Numbered from the stretch's first letter, positions 1 through 5,645 are shown. The stretch is DNA of 5,805 nucleotides from Fibrobacteres bacterium CG2_30_45_31 (GCA_001873075.1 MNYL01000187.1:1-5805); one strand, 5' to 3'. The notes: generated by a model from the sequence alone, not told the origin. A program made the numbers and translations.

Positions 1-13
1 TTTCTAATACAAT

Positions 14-35
14 GGCATCGAGTCGTTTCGACACC
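14..35 (-). other. Hairpin abutting the inverted-repeat element
   Basis: Positions 14-21 and 28-35 pair across a 6-base loop and lie directly against the left arm of the neighbouring element. In minus-strand RNA all eight positions pair, two of them as G-U. On the plus strand those two are C-A mismatches. There is no T-run after it on the minus strand, so it is not a typical intrinsic terminator. It may stack on the closing stem of the element. Confidence 0.4.
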
Positions 36-314
36 GCCCACCTCTAAAAATTCTTTTTTTATGACCAGAAGCCGGTTCCCAGCGGGAACATCAGGCTTCG
101 CAGAGCTGACCATTGGTCAGCCCCGCAGGGGTGAGGATGGAACAACGTGACACATCGCAATAGTGAACTTCGTTCTGTTGCTGAGCCGGAGCAGTGACAA
201 AGCGATCTTTGCCATTGTACTCGGTTTGACGCTAAAGCGTCATTGGCTGCACTCAGTCATATTGCACAATACTCGCTCGATTCCATGGCCATAAACCAAT
301 TTTTAGAAGTGGGC
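36..314 (-). repeat. Hairpin-rich element bounded by 17-bp inverted repeat; possible structured RNA
   Basis: The arms at 36-52 and 298-314 are inverted copies with 16 of 17 positions matching. Inside are several perfect hairpins: 68-73 with 94-99, enclosing 75-80 with 84-89; 105-111 with 115-121; 121-124 with 128-131; 165-168 with 172-175; and 228-233 with 236-241. The single mismatch in the arms is C-A on the plus strand but U-G in a minus-strand transcript, which favours an RNA read on the minus strand. No transposase or clear target-site duplication is visible. It could instead be a MITE-like or REP-like intergenic repeat. Short frames inside it are unconvincing as genes. I do not recognise it as a known RNA family. 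Confidence 0.5.
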
Positions 315-440
315 CCTATAAAGATTATGATTAAAATCGATTTAGTCTTTTGTGGTAGGCATAATATTGATGCCGTAACCAAATAAATTTCTAATATCTA
401 GCTTTAGAATGAGTCTTCATTTATTGAGAGAATATGCATT
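315..440 (+). other. AT-rich leader upstream of the 236-residue gene
   Basis: This non-coding stretch must hold the promoter of the following gene. A TAATAT-like -10 candidate lies near 364-369, but I see no convincing -35 at proper spacing. The 9-mer at 388-396 also occurs at positions 1-9. No RNA gene or terminator is visible. Confidence 0.3.
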
Positions 441-1151
441 ATGAAATATCTACAGGAAACACAAGAACTACAGAAATTCATTACTGAAATAAATGAACAA
501 GTTATTGAAAACAAACTTATCAATTCTTCTTTGCCAAATCGCCTTTTCCTAAAGTCAGAAAACAAATCAACTCATTTAAAAATGGAACGATTTGCAGATG
601 ATTATATTTTAGAACTGATAAACTCCATGCCAGAGTGTACTTTTTTGGTTTTCACTAATCTCGTGAGTACCCGGATAAAAGGGGACGACTTCACCTACTT
701 TTTATACAAAGGCTATAGCAAACTCACTGAGAAAGGCTTTGTTTATTATCAGGTAGTTCACAATGACGATTTAAGTCCCATTGGTGAACTTCTGTTTAGC
801 AATTTTGAAGACAATATATTTTTCAAATCCTTAGCTCCTGATTTTGAAGAAAGTTCATGTAACGTTATTGAAGCTGTCGGAAGTACGGCTACGAATAAAA
901 AAATCGTATTCCTTATTGGCAATCTGAATGAAGAACGACTTTTATTTGATATAGAGCACTTGATTGTTACCACTGCTTTTAACAGTAAAAAACACTCCTC
1001 ATTCACATTTCACTACATATTAAGCATTTCCGTTTTTGGACATAAAATAAGCAATGATTTTATTATTAAGCTGGAGAAGATAAAAACAGCCTGTGATGCT
1101 CTTGTAGAAAATAGCAGTAACCTAAAATTTAGCTTTGAATATACGGAATAA
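441..1151 (+). CDS. Hypothetical protein, 236 residues, AT-rich
   Basis: This is an uninterrupted 236-codon frame starting at ATG with a weak GAGAG purine site (426-430) ten bases upstream. I do not recognise the family. The protein is probably cytoplasmic: there is no signal peptide and no clear membrane helix. Residues 1-28 are Glu/Gln/Asn/Lys-rich and probably helical, and 50-63 look like a second helix. The rest alternates short hydrophobic strands (67-73, 155-160, 190-199) with charged loops, and a Lys/Glu helix lies at 207-222, so an alpha/beta fold is likely. Hand-counted GC in one line is about 33%, far below bioB, which suggests recent acquisition. No metal-binding or nucleotide-binding motif was found. 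It is separated from ppnP by about 180 bases and is probably transcribed alone. The minus-strand frame inside it (758-1006) is a shadow. Confidence 0.75.
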   Translation: MKYLQETQELQKFITEINEQVIENKLINSSLPNRLFLKSENKSTHLKMERFADDYILELINSMPECTFLVFTNLVSTRIKGDDFTYFLYKGYSKLTEKGFVYYQVVHNDDLSPIGELLFSNFEDNIFFKSLAPDFEESSCNVIEAVGSTATNKKIVFLIGNLNEERLLFDIEHLIVTTAFNSKKHSSFTFHYILSISVFGHKISNDFIIKLEKIKTACDALVENSSNLKFSFEYTE

Positions 1152-1330
1152 AATGCAATTCATTAATGGGGCCCTAATGTCAATAATCAAATGATTCTGC
1201 ATACTCGATTGGTGGGGATTTTGCCATGGGGAGAGACAATTCTAATCAATGAATTTTCTAAATTACAGGCGAAGAATCTTGATCAAATATAGATTCGCCA
1301 CAAATTATTCACTGAATGGAGAAAAACAAC
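1152..1330. other. Spacer before ppnP with an imperfect hairpin
   Basis: An imperfect hairpin at 1269-1299 (GGCG plus AATCT pairing with AGATT plus CGCC, three bases bulged) lies 31 bases before the ppnP ATG. A weak imperfect inverted repeat spans 1153-1201 without a T-run. A start-less plus-strand frame ending at the TGA near 1250 (about 21 codons) reads like a protein tail but is too short to call. No clear promoter was found. Confidence 0.25.
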
Positions 1331-1651
1331 ATGTCTGACAAATTTGAAAATGTCACCATTATCAAAAAAGCCAACGTCTACTTTGATGGGAAAGTCACTA
1401 GTCGCACAGTATTTTTCGCTGATGGCACACGCAAGACCCTCGGGTTTATGATGCCAGGCGAATACGAATTTAGCACAGGTGCAAGCGAAGTGATGGAAAT
1501 TCTCAATGGTGAAATGGACGTCCTTTTGCCAAATCAAAAAGACTGGCAGGTTTTCAAGATCGATCAATCCTTTGAAGTACCCGCAAATTCTTCTTTTAAA
1601 CTGAAACTCAAAGTGGCGGTAGATTATTGCTGTTCCTACGGAAAAGCCTAA
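1331..1651 (+). CDS. ppnP: Pyrimidine/purine nucleoside phosphorylase PpnP
   Basis: PpnP (formerly YaiE, DUF1255) is a small cupin-fold enzyme that phosphorolyses purine and pyrimidine nucleosides to the free base and ribose 1-phosphate, for nucleotide salvage in the cytoplasm. The match to the family is clear: YFDGKVTSR (residues 17-25), GEYEFSTGASEVMEILNGE (43-61), DVLLP (63-67), the DWQ motif (71-73), FEVPANSSF (81-89) and the terminal DYCCSY (98-103). At 106 residues it is slightly longer than the 94-residue E. coli enzyme, with about ten extra residues at the N-terminus. I chose ATG 1331 over the in-frame ATG at 1316 because GGAGA at 1318-1322 sits 8 bases before 1331 and overlaps the earlier ATG. 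The gene appears monocistronic. A weak A/T palindrome lies downstream. The enzyme is recognised from memory of the family, with high confidence. Confidence 0.93.
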   Translation: MSDKFENVTIIKKANVYFDGKVTSRTVFFADGTRKTLGFMMPGEYEFSTGASEVMEILNGEMDVLLPNQKDWQVFKIDQSFEVPANSSFKLKLKVAVDYCCSYGKA

Positions 1652-1689
1652 TCGTTGTTCATTAAATCTTTCATAAATAGCGATTGCGA

Positions 1690-1706
1690 CAAAAAAACAT
1701 TTTTTG
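1690..1706. terminator. Weak A/T palindrome between convergent genes
   Basis: A 7-bp inverted repeat (1690-1696 with 1700-1706) with a 3-base loop lies 39 bases past the ppnP stop and about 29 bases past the end of the convergent frame. It is almost entirely A:T pairs, flanked by T-rich sequence, and could act as a weak bidirectional terminator. It lacks the GC-rich stem of a typical one. Confidence 0.25.
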
Positions 1707-1734
1707 CATTTTTTCAATGAGGCGAATTCATTTA

Positions 1735-1935
1735 CTATTCATCCTTAGGATGTTCCGATACTCTTTTAAACATGGTTTTGCACATTTCGGGCATGTTTTT
1801 TGGTTCGCCAGATTGGGGCTGTCTATGGGCACAGAAGTATTCTTCACCATCAAAAGTAATCGCTGGGGATCCATAGAGCCTAAGCCCAATCTGACCGCTA
1901 TAATAGTCCGTATGTTCTGGGTTCTTTACTTGCAT
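1735..1935 (-). CDS. Small hypothetical protein, 66 residues, possible 5'-truncated remnant
   Basis: This minus-strand frame has balanced, soluble-protein composition: TDYYSGQIGLRLYG (residues 9-22), FDGEEYFCAH (28-37), and a basic/acidic tail ending HPKDE. The overlapping plus-strand frame (1684-1965) is Phe/Ile/Arg-rich and looks like its antisense shadow. ATG 1935 has no Shine-Dalgarno site. The same frame stays open upstream for about 24 codons and still reads like protein (EIFPYWVDF just before the Met), but it holds no ATG, GTG or TTG before an in-frame TAG. The terminator of the next gene lies immediately upstream, leaving almost no room for a promoter. It is therefore either a 5'-truncated remnant, a gene expressed by read-through, or one with an unusual start. 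Family not recognised. Two cysteines are present but not in a binding motif. Confidence 0.45.
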   Translation of the reverse strand: MQVKNPEHTDYYSGQIGLRLYGSPAITFDGEEYFCAHRQPQSGEPKNMPEMCKTMFKRVSEHPKDE

Positions 1936-1963
1936 GAAGTCAACCCAGTAAGGGAATATCTCT

Positions 1964-2011
1964 AAAAAAATCCATAAAGACAGCCCGGCTGTTTTTAGCT
2001 AGGCTGTCTTT
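1964..2011 (-). terminator. Intrinsic terminator of the AidA/PixA-like gene
   Basis: A perfect 10-bp inverted repeat (2002-2011 with 1976-1985) lies 17 bases past the stop of the minus-strand gene. Read on the minus strand, it is followed by a T-rich run (1964-1970). A smaller nested palindrome around 1981-1991 offers an alternative fold. Confidence 0.8.
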
Positions 2012-2028
2012 GATGAAGCAATTGATAA

Positions 2029-2727
2029 TTAGTTAATAACAATCATTGGGTCTACGACTAGTTGCGCAATAGGCACTGATATCAGGGAACCGTTATAACT
2101 GAAGGATGTAGATAACAGCATGATATCAATATCATAGCTTATTTTTGTTCCTGAACTCGCGTTTACATTGCACTTCAAACAATACGCCTGTTCAGTAGAT
2201 ACCTGAACACCATCCAATAAATTTGTGGGATTTACTGCTGCACTGGCATAATAGAATTGAATATTTTTTCTTTCAAAGTTGATAAACGCTGCGGGTCTAC
2301 TTGTTTGTCTTGGCGTATGGACATCGGAAATAATTGCCTGAATATGAGAATTTGGCCGGATAGAATGGCCCCACCATATGATTTCATCTCCGGAATCCGC
2401 TGAGATCATAAGGTTGTAAATGTTATTCAATCGCAGCTCACCAGTAGCCTGATTAATCCATTCATAATCTTCCTTTGCGACTTTATACCCGATGGTACTG
2501 TTTTTGTTTGAGACCAACCGAGTATAACTTGGAAGAAGCGCTATATCATAGTATCCAAATTTCTTAACCGCTTTTGCGCCTGTCTTAATACTAATCAATA
2601 CGTTTTCTAGTTGCTCATTCATGTATTTTGATGTAACATCGACTCCATAATAAGCAGTTAGTTCATTCTGGTATGCAGTGATAAAATCACTAACATCAAT
2701 GGACGCGAAAATATTTCGTGTTTTCAT
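2029..2727 (-). CDS. AidA/PixA-like inclusion-body family protein
   Basis: The 232-residue protein resembles the AidA/PixA family (inclusion body family, which I recall as PF12306). Members include AidA of Burkholderia, tied to quorum sensing and nematode killing, and PixA, a crystalline inclusion protein of Xenorhabdus. The matching pattern is an N-terminal strand with Ile-Asp and a hydrophobic/Tyr helix start (NIFASIDVSDFITAYQ, 5-20), a central ATGEL (94-98) and SADSGDEIIWWGHSI (109-123), and a C-terminal YDIDIMLL (198-205) through a closing VDPMIVIN (225-232), similar to AidA's DPTITVKG. Family members are about 170-180 residues; this one carries some 50 extra residues between the N-terminal motif and residue 90. 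No signal peptide or membrane helix is seen, so it is probably cytoplasmic. ATG 2727 is supported by AGGAG (2734-2738) with 6-base spacing. The gene is monocistronic with its own terminator. Family assignment is by eye; molecular function is unknown. Confidence 0.6.
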   Translation of the reverse strand: MKTRNIFASIDVSDFITAYQNELTAYYGVDVTSKYMNEQLENVLISIKTGAKAVKKFGYYDIALLPSYTRLVSNKNSTIGYKVAKEDYEWINQATGELRLNNIYNLMISADSGDEIIWWGHSIRPNSHIQAIISDVHTPRQTSRPAAFINFERKNIQFYYASAAVNPTNLLDGVQVSTEQAYCLKCNVNASSGTKISYDIDIMLLSTSFSYNGSLISVPIAQLVVDPMIVIN

Positions 2728-2836
2728 TTTTGACTCCTGGTATTTGAATTTATTGAATTGATATTTTTCTACTGTGCATAGTGCTTGGATTCTGAGTCTG
2801 TCATTCCGTAACCTATGGAATTATTACATAGAATTC

Positions 2837-2879
2837 ATGAGCTTTAAAAATCTGTATATTCTCAAAATTTAAAGCTCAT
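2837..2879. repeat. Perfect 12-bp inverted repeat
   Basis: ATGAGCTTTAAA at 2837-2848 is repeated inverted and exactly at 2868-2879, with 19 bases between. It lies about 110 bases upstream of the start of the minus-strand AidA/PixA-like gene. There is no T-run on either side, so a terminator is unlikely. It may be an operator bound by a dimeric regulator, or a hairpin in the 5' leader of that gene. Confidence 0.5.
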
Positions 2880-3235
2880 TCAGCAAGCTCTCCCTCCTTC
2901 GCTTGATGCGATTTTCACTACCACACGAAAAAGATAATCTATTGAGATGACTTTTTGTACAATTAATGAAATATATTTTTGCACATAATTGCTCTTTTAC
3001 AAACGAATTTGATTGTTCTAGTTAAATAGTACCGCCCCTCGTTGGTGCGCGACTTTTTTTGTCATTACGTTCTTGCTGTGCGACCAGCGTCAGAAATCAA
3101 ATACCGTTATTGTCTCTAGTGCCGTCGAAAACTTGTCTATAATTTTGTGGGAAATAAAGCTTTTTCTGCGCTTCCTTGCGGGAAAAAGGATGAAAAGAAG
3201 GAGAATCGGCACAAAAATAGCTTGCAAAATGAGAC

Positions 3236-3241
3236 TATAAT
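3236..3241 (+). promoter_or_regulatory. Candidate -10 box (TATAAT)
   Basis: An exact TATAAT in the context GACTATAAT lies about 110 bases before the probable original start at 3350. The same nine bases precede bioB at 4518-4526. No recognisable -35 is found 16-18 bases upstream, so the call rests on the hexamer and context alone. Confidence 0.3.
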
Positions 3242-3339
3242 AGCTACATCATTGGATTAACACCGATGGTTGACTAGGAATAAATTTTTGAACCATGCGG
3301 TTTTATTTATCTTAAAAAGATTATTCACAGAATTAAAAA

Positions 3340-3394
3340 AGGGGGCATTATGAATGGAATGATGCAAGCAGTAATGCGGATTCTACAGTATTAG
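3340..3394 (+). other. Probable original start of the 332-residue gene, now out of frame
   Basis: AGGGGG at 3340-3345 is a Shine-Dalgarno-like site four bases before ATG 3350. That ATG opens only 14 codons, ending at TAG 3392-3394. Moving back one base just after the third codon (MNG) enters the long frame and gives NDASSNADSTVLDSLTQIL, which reads smoothly into the downstream protein. The simplest explanation is loss of one base near 3356-3360 (for instance GGAAAT becoming GGAAT), either a real mutation or a sequencing error. No slippery heptamer for programmed frameshifting is present. Alternatively, the 14-codon frame is a leader peptide whose stop lies five bases before the TTG at 3400, permitting re-initiation. 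Confidence 0.6.
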
Positions 3395-3399
3395 ACTCT

Positions 3400-4398
3400 T
3401 TGACGCAAATTCTGAATAAGCTAAAACTGGAACGGCAAATTGATTCCGTAAAAACGGCAGGCATATCTGAAGCGTTGACAACGATCAAAAAAGCCTCATC
3501 GTCAAACTCTGCATCAGATACCAGCGGGATCAAAAATTTTGCAGATTCAAGCACAATAAATTATGTCCATGCACAGTTAAGCAAACAATTGGCCTCACAA
3601 GTCAGTAAAGCACTTAACGCTTCCGCTTCAAAACAGCCTAGTGTGTTTCTTTTAGGGTCTGATTCATTGCGGAACAAAATGATGATTGCTTTTCTATTAA
3701 AAGAATCCATAGAAAACTTCAATATTTTGGATACCACTTGTTCTAAAAAAATACCAGCACCAAAAAAACAAGAAAGATCTGCCTCAGCGGTAATACTAGT
3801 GGCGGCTCAGGCGATATCTACCGGGATTAGTTTGTTAAAAGAATTTAAACCGAATATGACGTTTGGCCATGCAAATTCATACTCGGATTCCTTGGTTTTA
3901 TTCTATTTGATTCAGGAATCAAAGATAAAATTTATTGATCCTAGATATGCAGCCAGCAATAATGAAGAAATTTTAAAGGCTTACGACAAAATTAATAAGA
4001 TTGAATCCCAAAAGAATTGTCTCAATGAACAACTAAGAAAGCTCAAGAATTCCGAAGATTCACTCGCAATTAAAAATACATTAGTCCGTATTGATGACTT
4101 TCTCAATTCTCTCGGAACGAATCAGGACAATAGAATGCGCAAGGTCACTGAAGTCTACAGGCTTGCCTATCTGTATTCAGAATATAGTAGGACTCCGATT
4201 ATAAGCATCAAATCCAAGATAGACTTTTCGTCTTATTATGTCGAGCATCGGATATTTGACAATGAAATAATACTTCTAGGTTCTGGACATGTAAATTGCT
4301 TAATATATGATTCAGACGGAGCTATAAGATCCATTGCGGTTGAACGATTCTATACCCCCGTGTCAATAGAACTCGATGGAAAAGAATTCAAGGAATGA
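3400..4398 (+). CDS. Hypothetical protein with coiled coil, 332 residues, 5' frameshift suspected
   Basis: I do not recognise this family. The open frame has only TTG 3400 as a usable start and no ribosome site there. If the suspected frameshift is repaired from ATG 3350, the protein is about 349 residues. Visible regions are: a Ser/Lys/Ala-rich, mostly helical N-terminus (1-75); a hydrophobic strand and helix, VFLLGSDSL to AFLLKES (82-103); an Ala/Ile-rich helix, ASAVILVAAQAISTGISLL (128-146), that may be buried or membrane-associated; and a soluble segment (150-185). A probable coiled coil follows (188-237), with regularly spaced Ile/Leu among Lys/Glu/Asn, then a C-terminal beta-rich part (265-322). 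No signal peptide and no catalytic motif are recognised. Base composition is AT-rich, like the other hypothetical genes and unlike bioB. It is divergent from the AidA/PixA-like gene, so shared regulation is possible but unproven. Confidence 0.7.
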   Translation: MTQILNKLKLERQIDSVKTAGISEALTTIKKASSSNSASDTSGIKNFADSSTINYVHAQLSKQLASQVSKALNASASKQPSVFLLGSDSLRNKMMIAFLLKESIENFNILDTTCSKKIPAPKKQERSASAVILVAAQAISTGISLLKEFKPNMTFGHANSYSDSLVLFYLIQESKIKFIDPRYAASNNEEILKAYDKINKIESQKNCLNEQLRKLKNSEDSLAIKNTLVRIDDFLNSLGTNQDNRMRKVTEVYRLAYLYSEYSRTPIISIKSKIDFSSYYVEHRIFDNEIILLGSGHVNCLIYDSDGAIRSIAVERFYTPVSIELDGKEFKE

Positions 4399-4430
4399 TC
4401 TAAAAATAGTTTTTGTTCGTCCTATACCTT

Positions 4431-4505
4431 GGCGACTTCCCCATAAAAAGAATATTCTAAAAGGGAAAGACCCGTAATAAGATTGGAAATTCGGAATGAG
4501 TCGCC
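4431..4505 (+). terminator. Long-range stem, possible 3' structure of the upstream transcript
   Basis: GGCGACT at 4431-4437 pairs exactly with AGTCGCC at 4499-4505, and TCC/GGA can extend the stem past a small bulge. Within it, TTCCC (about 4438-4442) can pair with GGGAA (4463-4467). Only a short T-run follows (4506-4508), so a terminator role is uncertain; it may be another RNA structure. Confidence 0.25.
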
Positions 4506-4517
4506 TTTAATAAAAAT

Positions 4518-4526
4518 GACTATAAT
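4518..4526 (+). promoter_or_regulatory. Candidate bioB -10 box (GACTATAAT)
   Basis: An exact TATAAT at 4521-4526 lies about 145 bases before the bioB start, in the same GACTATAAT context as at 3233-3241. No clear -35 is visible. If it is used, bioB has a leader of roughly 135 bases. Confidence 0.35.
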
Positions 4527-4670
4527 GCCAAAAGAAATTCAAGGCATCCAAACCAACGTTGCTTATAGACTTTCGACCCAGAATTTCTAGATTTATTCTT
4601 GAATTTTAAAGCCTAAAAAGCGGCACCCAGATTTGCTCAGGAAGTCGCGCAGAACCTTAAGGGATATGAA

Positions 4671-5645
4671 ATGCATTACTGCGAAGTACTTCGGAACAAA
4701 ATAATTCAGGAAAAATACCGCATTACCAAAGCAGAAGCACTTCGTCTCCTGGAGGAACCGTTGGAGGTGCTTACTCAGGCGGCGGATGCCCTTCGCACGC
4801 ATTTTTGTGGAAATGCATTTGATATGTGTACCATTATCAATGCGAAGAGCGGGCGTTGTTCAGAAAATTGCCGCTACTGTGCCCAGTCCGTACATTATAA
4901 AACCGATGCGCCGGAGTATTCGCTTTTGGGCGAAGAATCCATTCTCGAAGAAGCCAAAAAACAGAATGCCCGCGGGGTTCCGCGTTTTTCTCTGGTGACT
5001 TCGGGCCGCACGCTTTCGGACGCAGACGTTGCTATTCTTTGTAGCGACATCCGCAAAATCAAAAAGGAAACGAGCCTTTCAGTGTGCATTTCGGCAGGCC
5101 TTCTCAACTATGACCAGTTCGTGAAGCTTAAAGAAGCGGGGCTTTCACGGGTTCATAACAACCTGGAAACTTCGCGCCGCAATTTCAGCAACGTTTGCAC
5201 CACCCATACTTACGATGACAAAATCGCAGCGCTGAAGGCCGCACAACGCGCCGGACTTTCTCTCTGTAGCGGGGGTATTATGGGCCTCGGCGAAACATTT
5301 GAAGATCGTATCGATATGGTCCTGGATATCCGGGAACTTGGAGTCCGCTCCATCCCAGTGAATGTTTTGAATGCGATTCCAGGGACTCCTTATGCGGATA
5401 TTGCGCCACTGACCAACGATGAAGTTTGTCGTATGGTGGCTATCTACCGCTTTATGGTGCCAGAGGCCTCTATACGCCTTGCGGGGGGACGGGGACTCCT
5501 CGGCGATAAAGGAGAGAAGGCCTTTAAGAGCGGGGCTAACGCGACGATCTCTGGCGATATGCTCACCACCGCGGGAATCTCTGTGGAAACGGACCACGCT
5601 CTTTTACAGAAGCTCGGCTATGCTGCTCAGGAAGTAAATCCATGA
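4671..5645 (+). CDS. bioB: Biotin synthase BioB, anaerobe type
   Basis: BioB is a cytoplasmic radical-SAM enzyme that inserts sulfur into dethiobiotin to form biotin, the last step of the pathway. The 324-residue length is usual. The radical-SAM motif CSENCRYC (Cys63, Cys67, Cys70) binds the 4Fe-4S cluster. Other family marks are HNNLETS (162-168), TTHTY (177-181), CSGGIMGLGE (199-208), NVLNAIPGTP (231-240) and IRLAGGR (268-274). Compared with E. coli, the counterparts of auxiliary-cluster ligands Cys128, Cys188 and Arg260 are present (Cys139, Cys199, Arg269). The Cys97 position is Ser107 (RFSLVTSGR), and an extra Cys176 precedes TTHTY. This pattern is typical of BioB from strict anaerobes. 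ATG 4671 follows AAGGGA (4659-4664) at 6 bases. The stop overlaps the bioD start (ATGA), indicating an operon with coupled translation. GC is much higher than in the upstream hypothetical genes. Confidence 0.97.
   Translation: MHYCEVLRNKIIQEKYRITKAEALRLLEEPLEVLTQAADALRTHFCGNAFDMCTIINAKSGRCSENCRYCAQSVHYKTDAPEYSLLGEESILEEAKKQNARGVPRFSLVTSGRTLSDADVAILCSDIRKIKKETSLSVCISAGLLNYDQFVKLKEAGLSRVHNNLETSRRNFSNVCTTHTYDDKIAALKAAQRAGLSLCSGGIMGLGETFEDRIDMVLDIRELGVRSIPVNVLNAIPGTPYADIAPLTNDEVCRMVAIYRFMVPEASIRLAGGRGLLGDKGEKAFKSGANATISGDMLTTAGISVETDHALLQKLGYAAQEVNP

Larger units (their letters stand above)
2728..3349. other. Divergent 622-bp intergenic region
   Basis: This spacer separates the minus-strand AidA/PixA-like gene from the plus-strand 332-residue gene and must contain both promoters. 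It holds a perfect 12-bp inverted repeat (2837-2879) and TATAAT hexamers at 3138-3143 and 3236-3241. A further 7-bp inverted repeat pairs 3160-3166 with 3182-3188. A plus-strand frame (3022-3240) stays open for 72 codons but begins without a start codon. The part from about 3030 is more GC-rich than the AT-rich 2940-3025 stretch. No tRNA, CRISPR or insertion sequence is visible. Confidence 0.5.
4399..4670. other. Spacer and leader before bioB
   Basis: The first part holds a weak A/T palindrome (about 4401-4415) and a larger stem at 4431-4505. A TATAAT follows at 4521-4526, and a short inverted repeat, ATGCC/GGCAT, pairs 4525-4529 with 4543-4547. I found no match to the BirA-type biotin operator. 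No gene is visible. Confidence 0.35.

Noticed and set aside
62..224. Minus-strand frames inside the hairpin element that read partly like protein
   Set aside because: They are short, interrupted by stops, lack ribosome sites and overlap the perfect hairpins, so structure explains the sequence better.
1..396. 9-base direct repeat TTTCTAATA at 1-9 and 388-396 as a target-site duplication
   Set aside because: The repeat is AT-rich and short, does not abut the inverted-repeat ends, and one copy is at the window edge, so chance is a fair explanation.
1153..1201. Imperfect inverted repeat after the 236-residue gene as a terminator
   Set aside because: The stem is two 5-bp pieces with an internal loop and a long apical loop, and no T-run follows.
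1283..1717. 144-codon minus-strand frame over ppnP
   Set aside because: It is the antisense shadow of the clearly recognised ppnP gene.
1684..1965. 93-codon plus-strand frame
   Set aside because: Its Phe/Ile/Arg-rich composition looks like the complement of the minus-strand 66-codon frame, and it has no ribosome site.
3022..3240. Plus-strand frame open for 72 codons in the divergent spacer
   Set aside because: It follows a stop directly and has no ATG or GTG until codon 57. The only earlier candidates are TTGs without ribosome sites, and its composition (Trp, Cys and Phe early, Arg/Lys late) is not convincing. It may be part of a dispersed repeat but cannot be called a gene.
3350..3402. Programmed -1 frameshift
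   Set aside because: No slippery heptamer or strong downstream stem is seen at the junction, and the shift falls after only three codons, so mutation, sequencing error or re-initiation is more likely.
5145..5597. 150-codon minus-strand frame over bioB
   Set aside because: It is a shadow of bioB, whose motifs are unmistakable on the plus strand.
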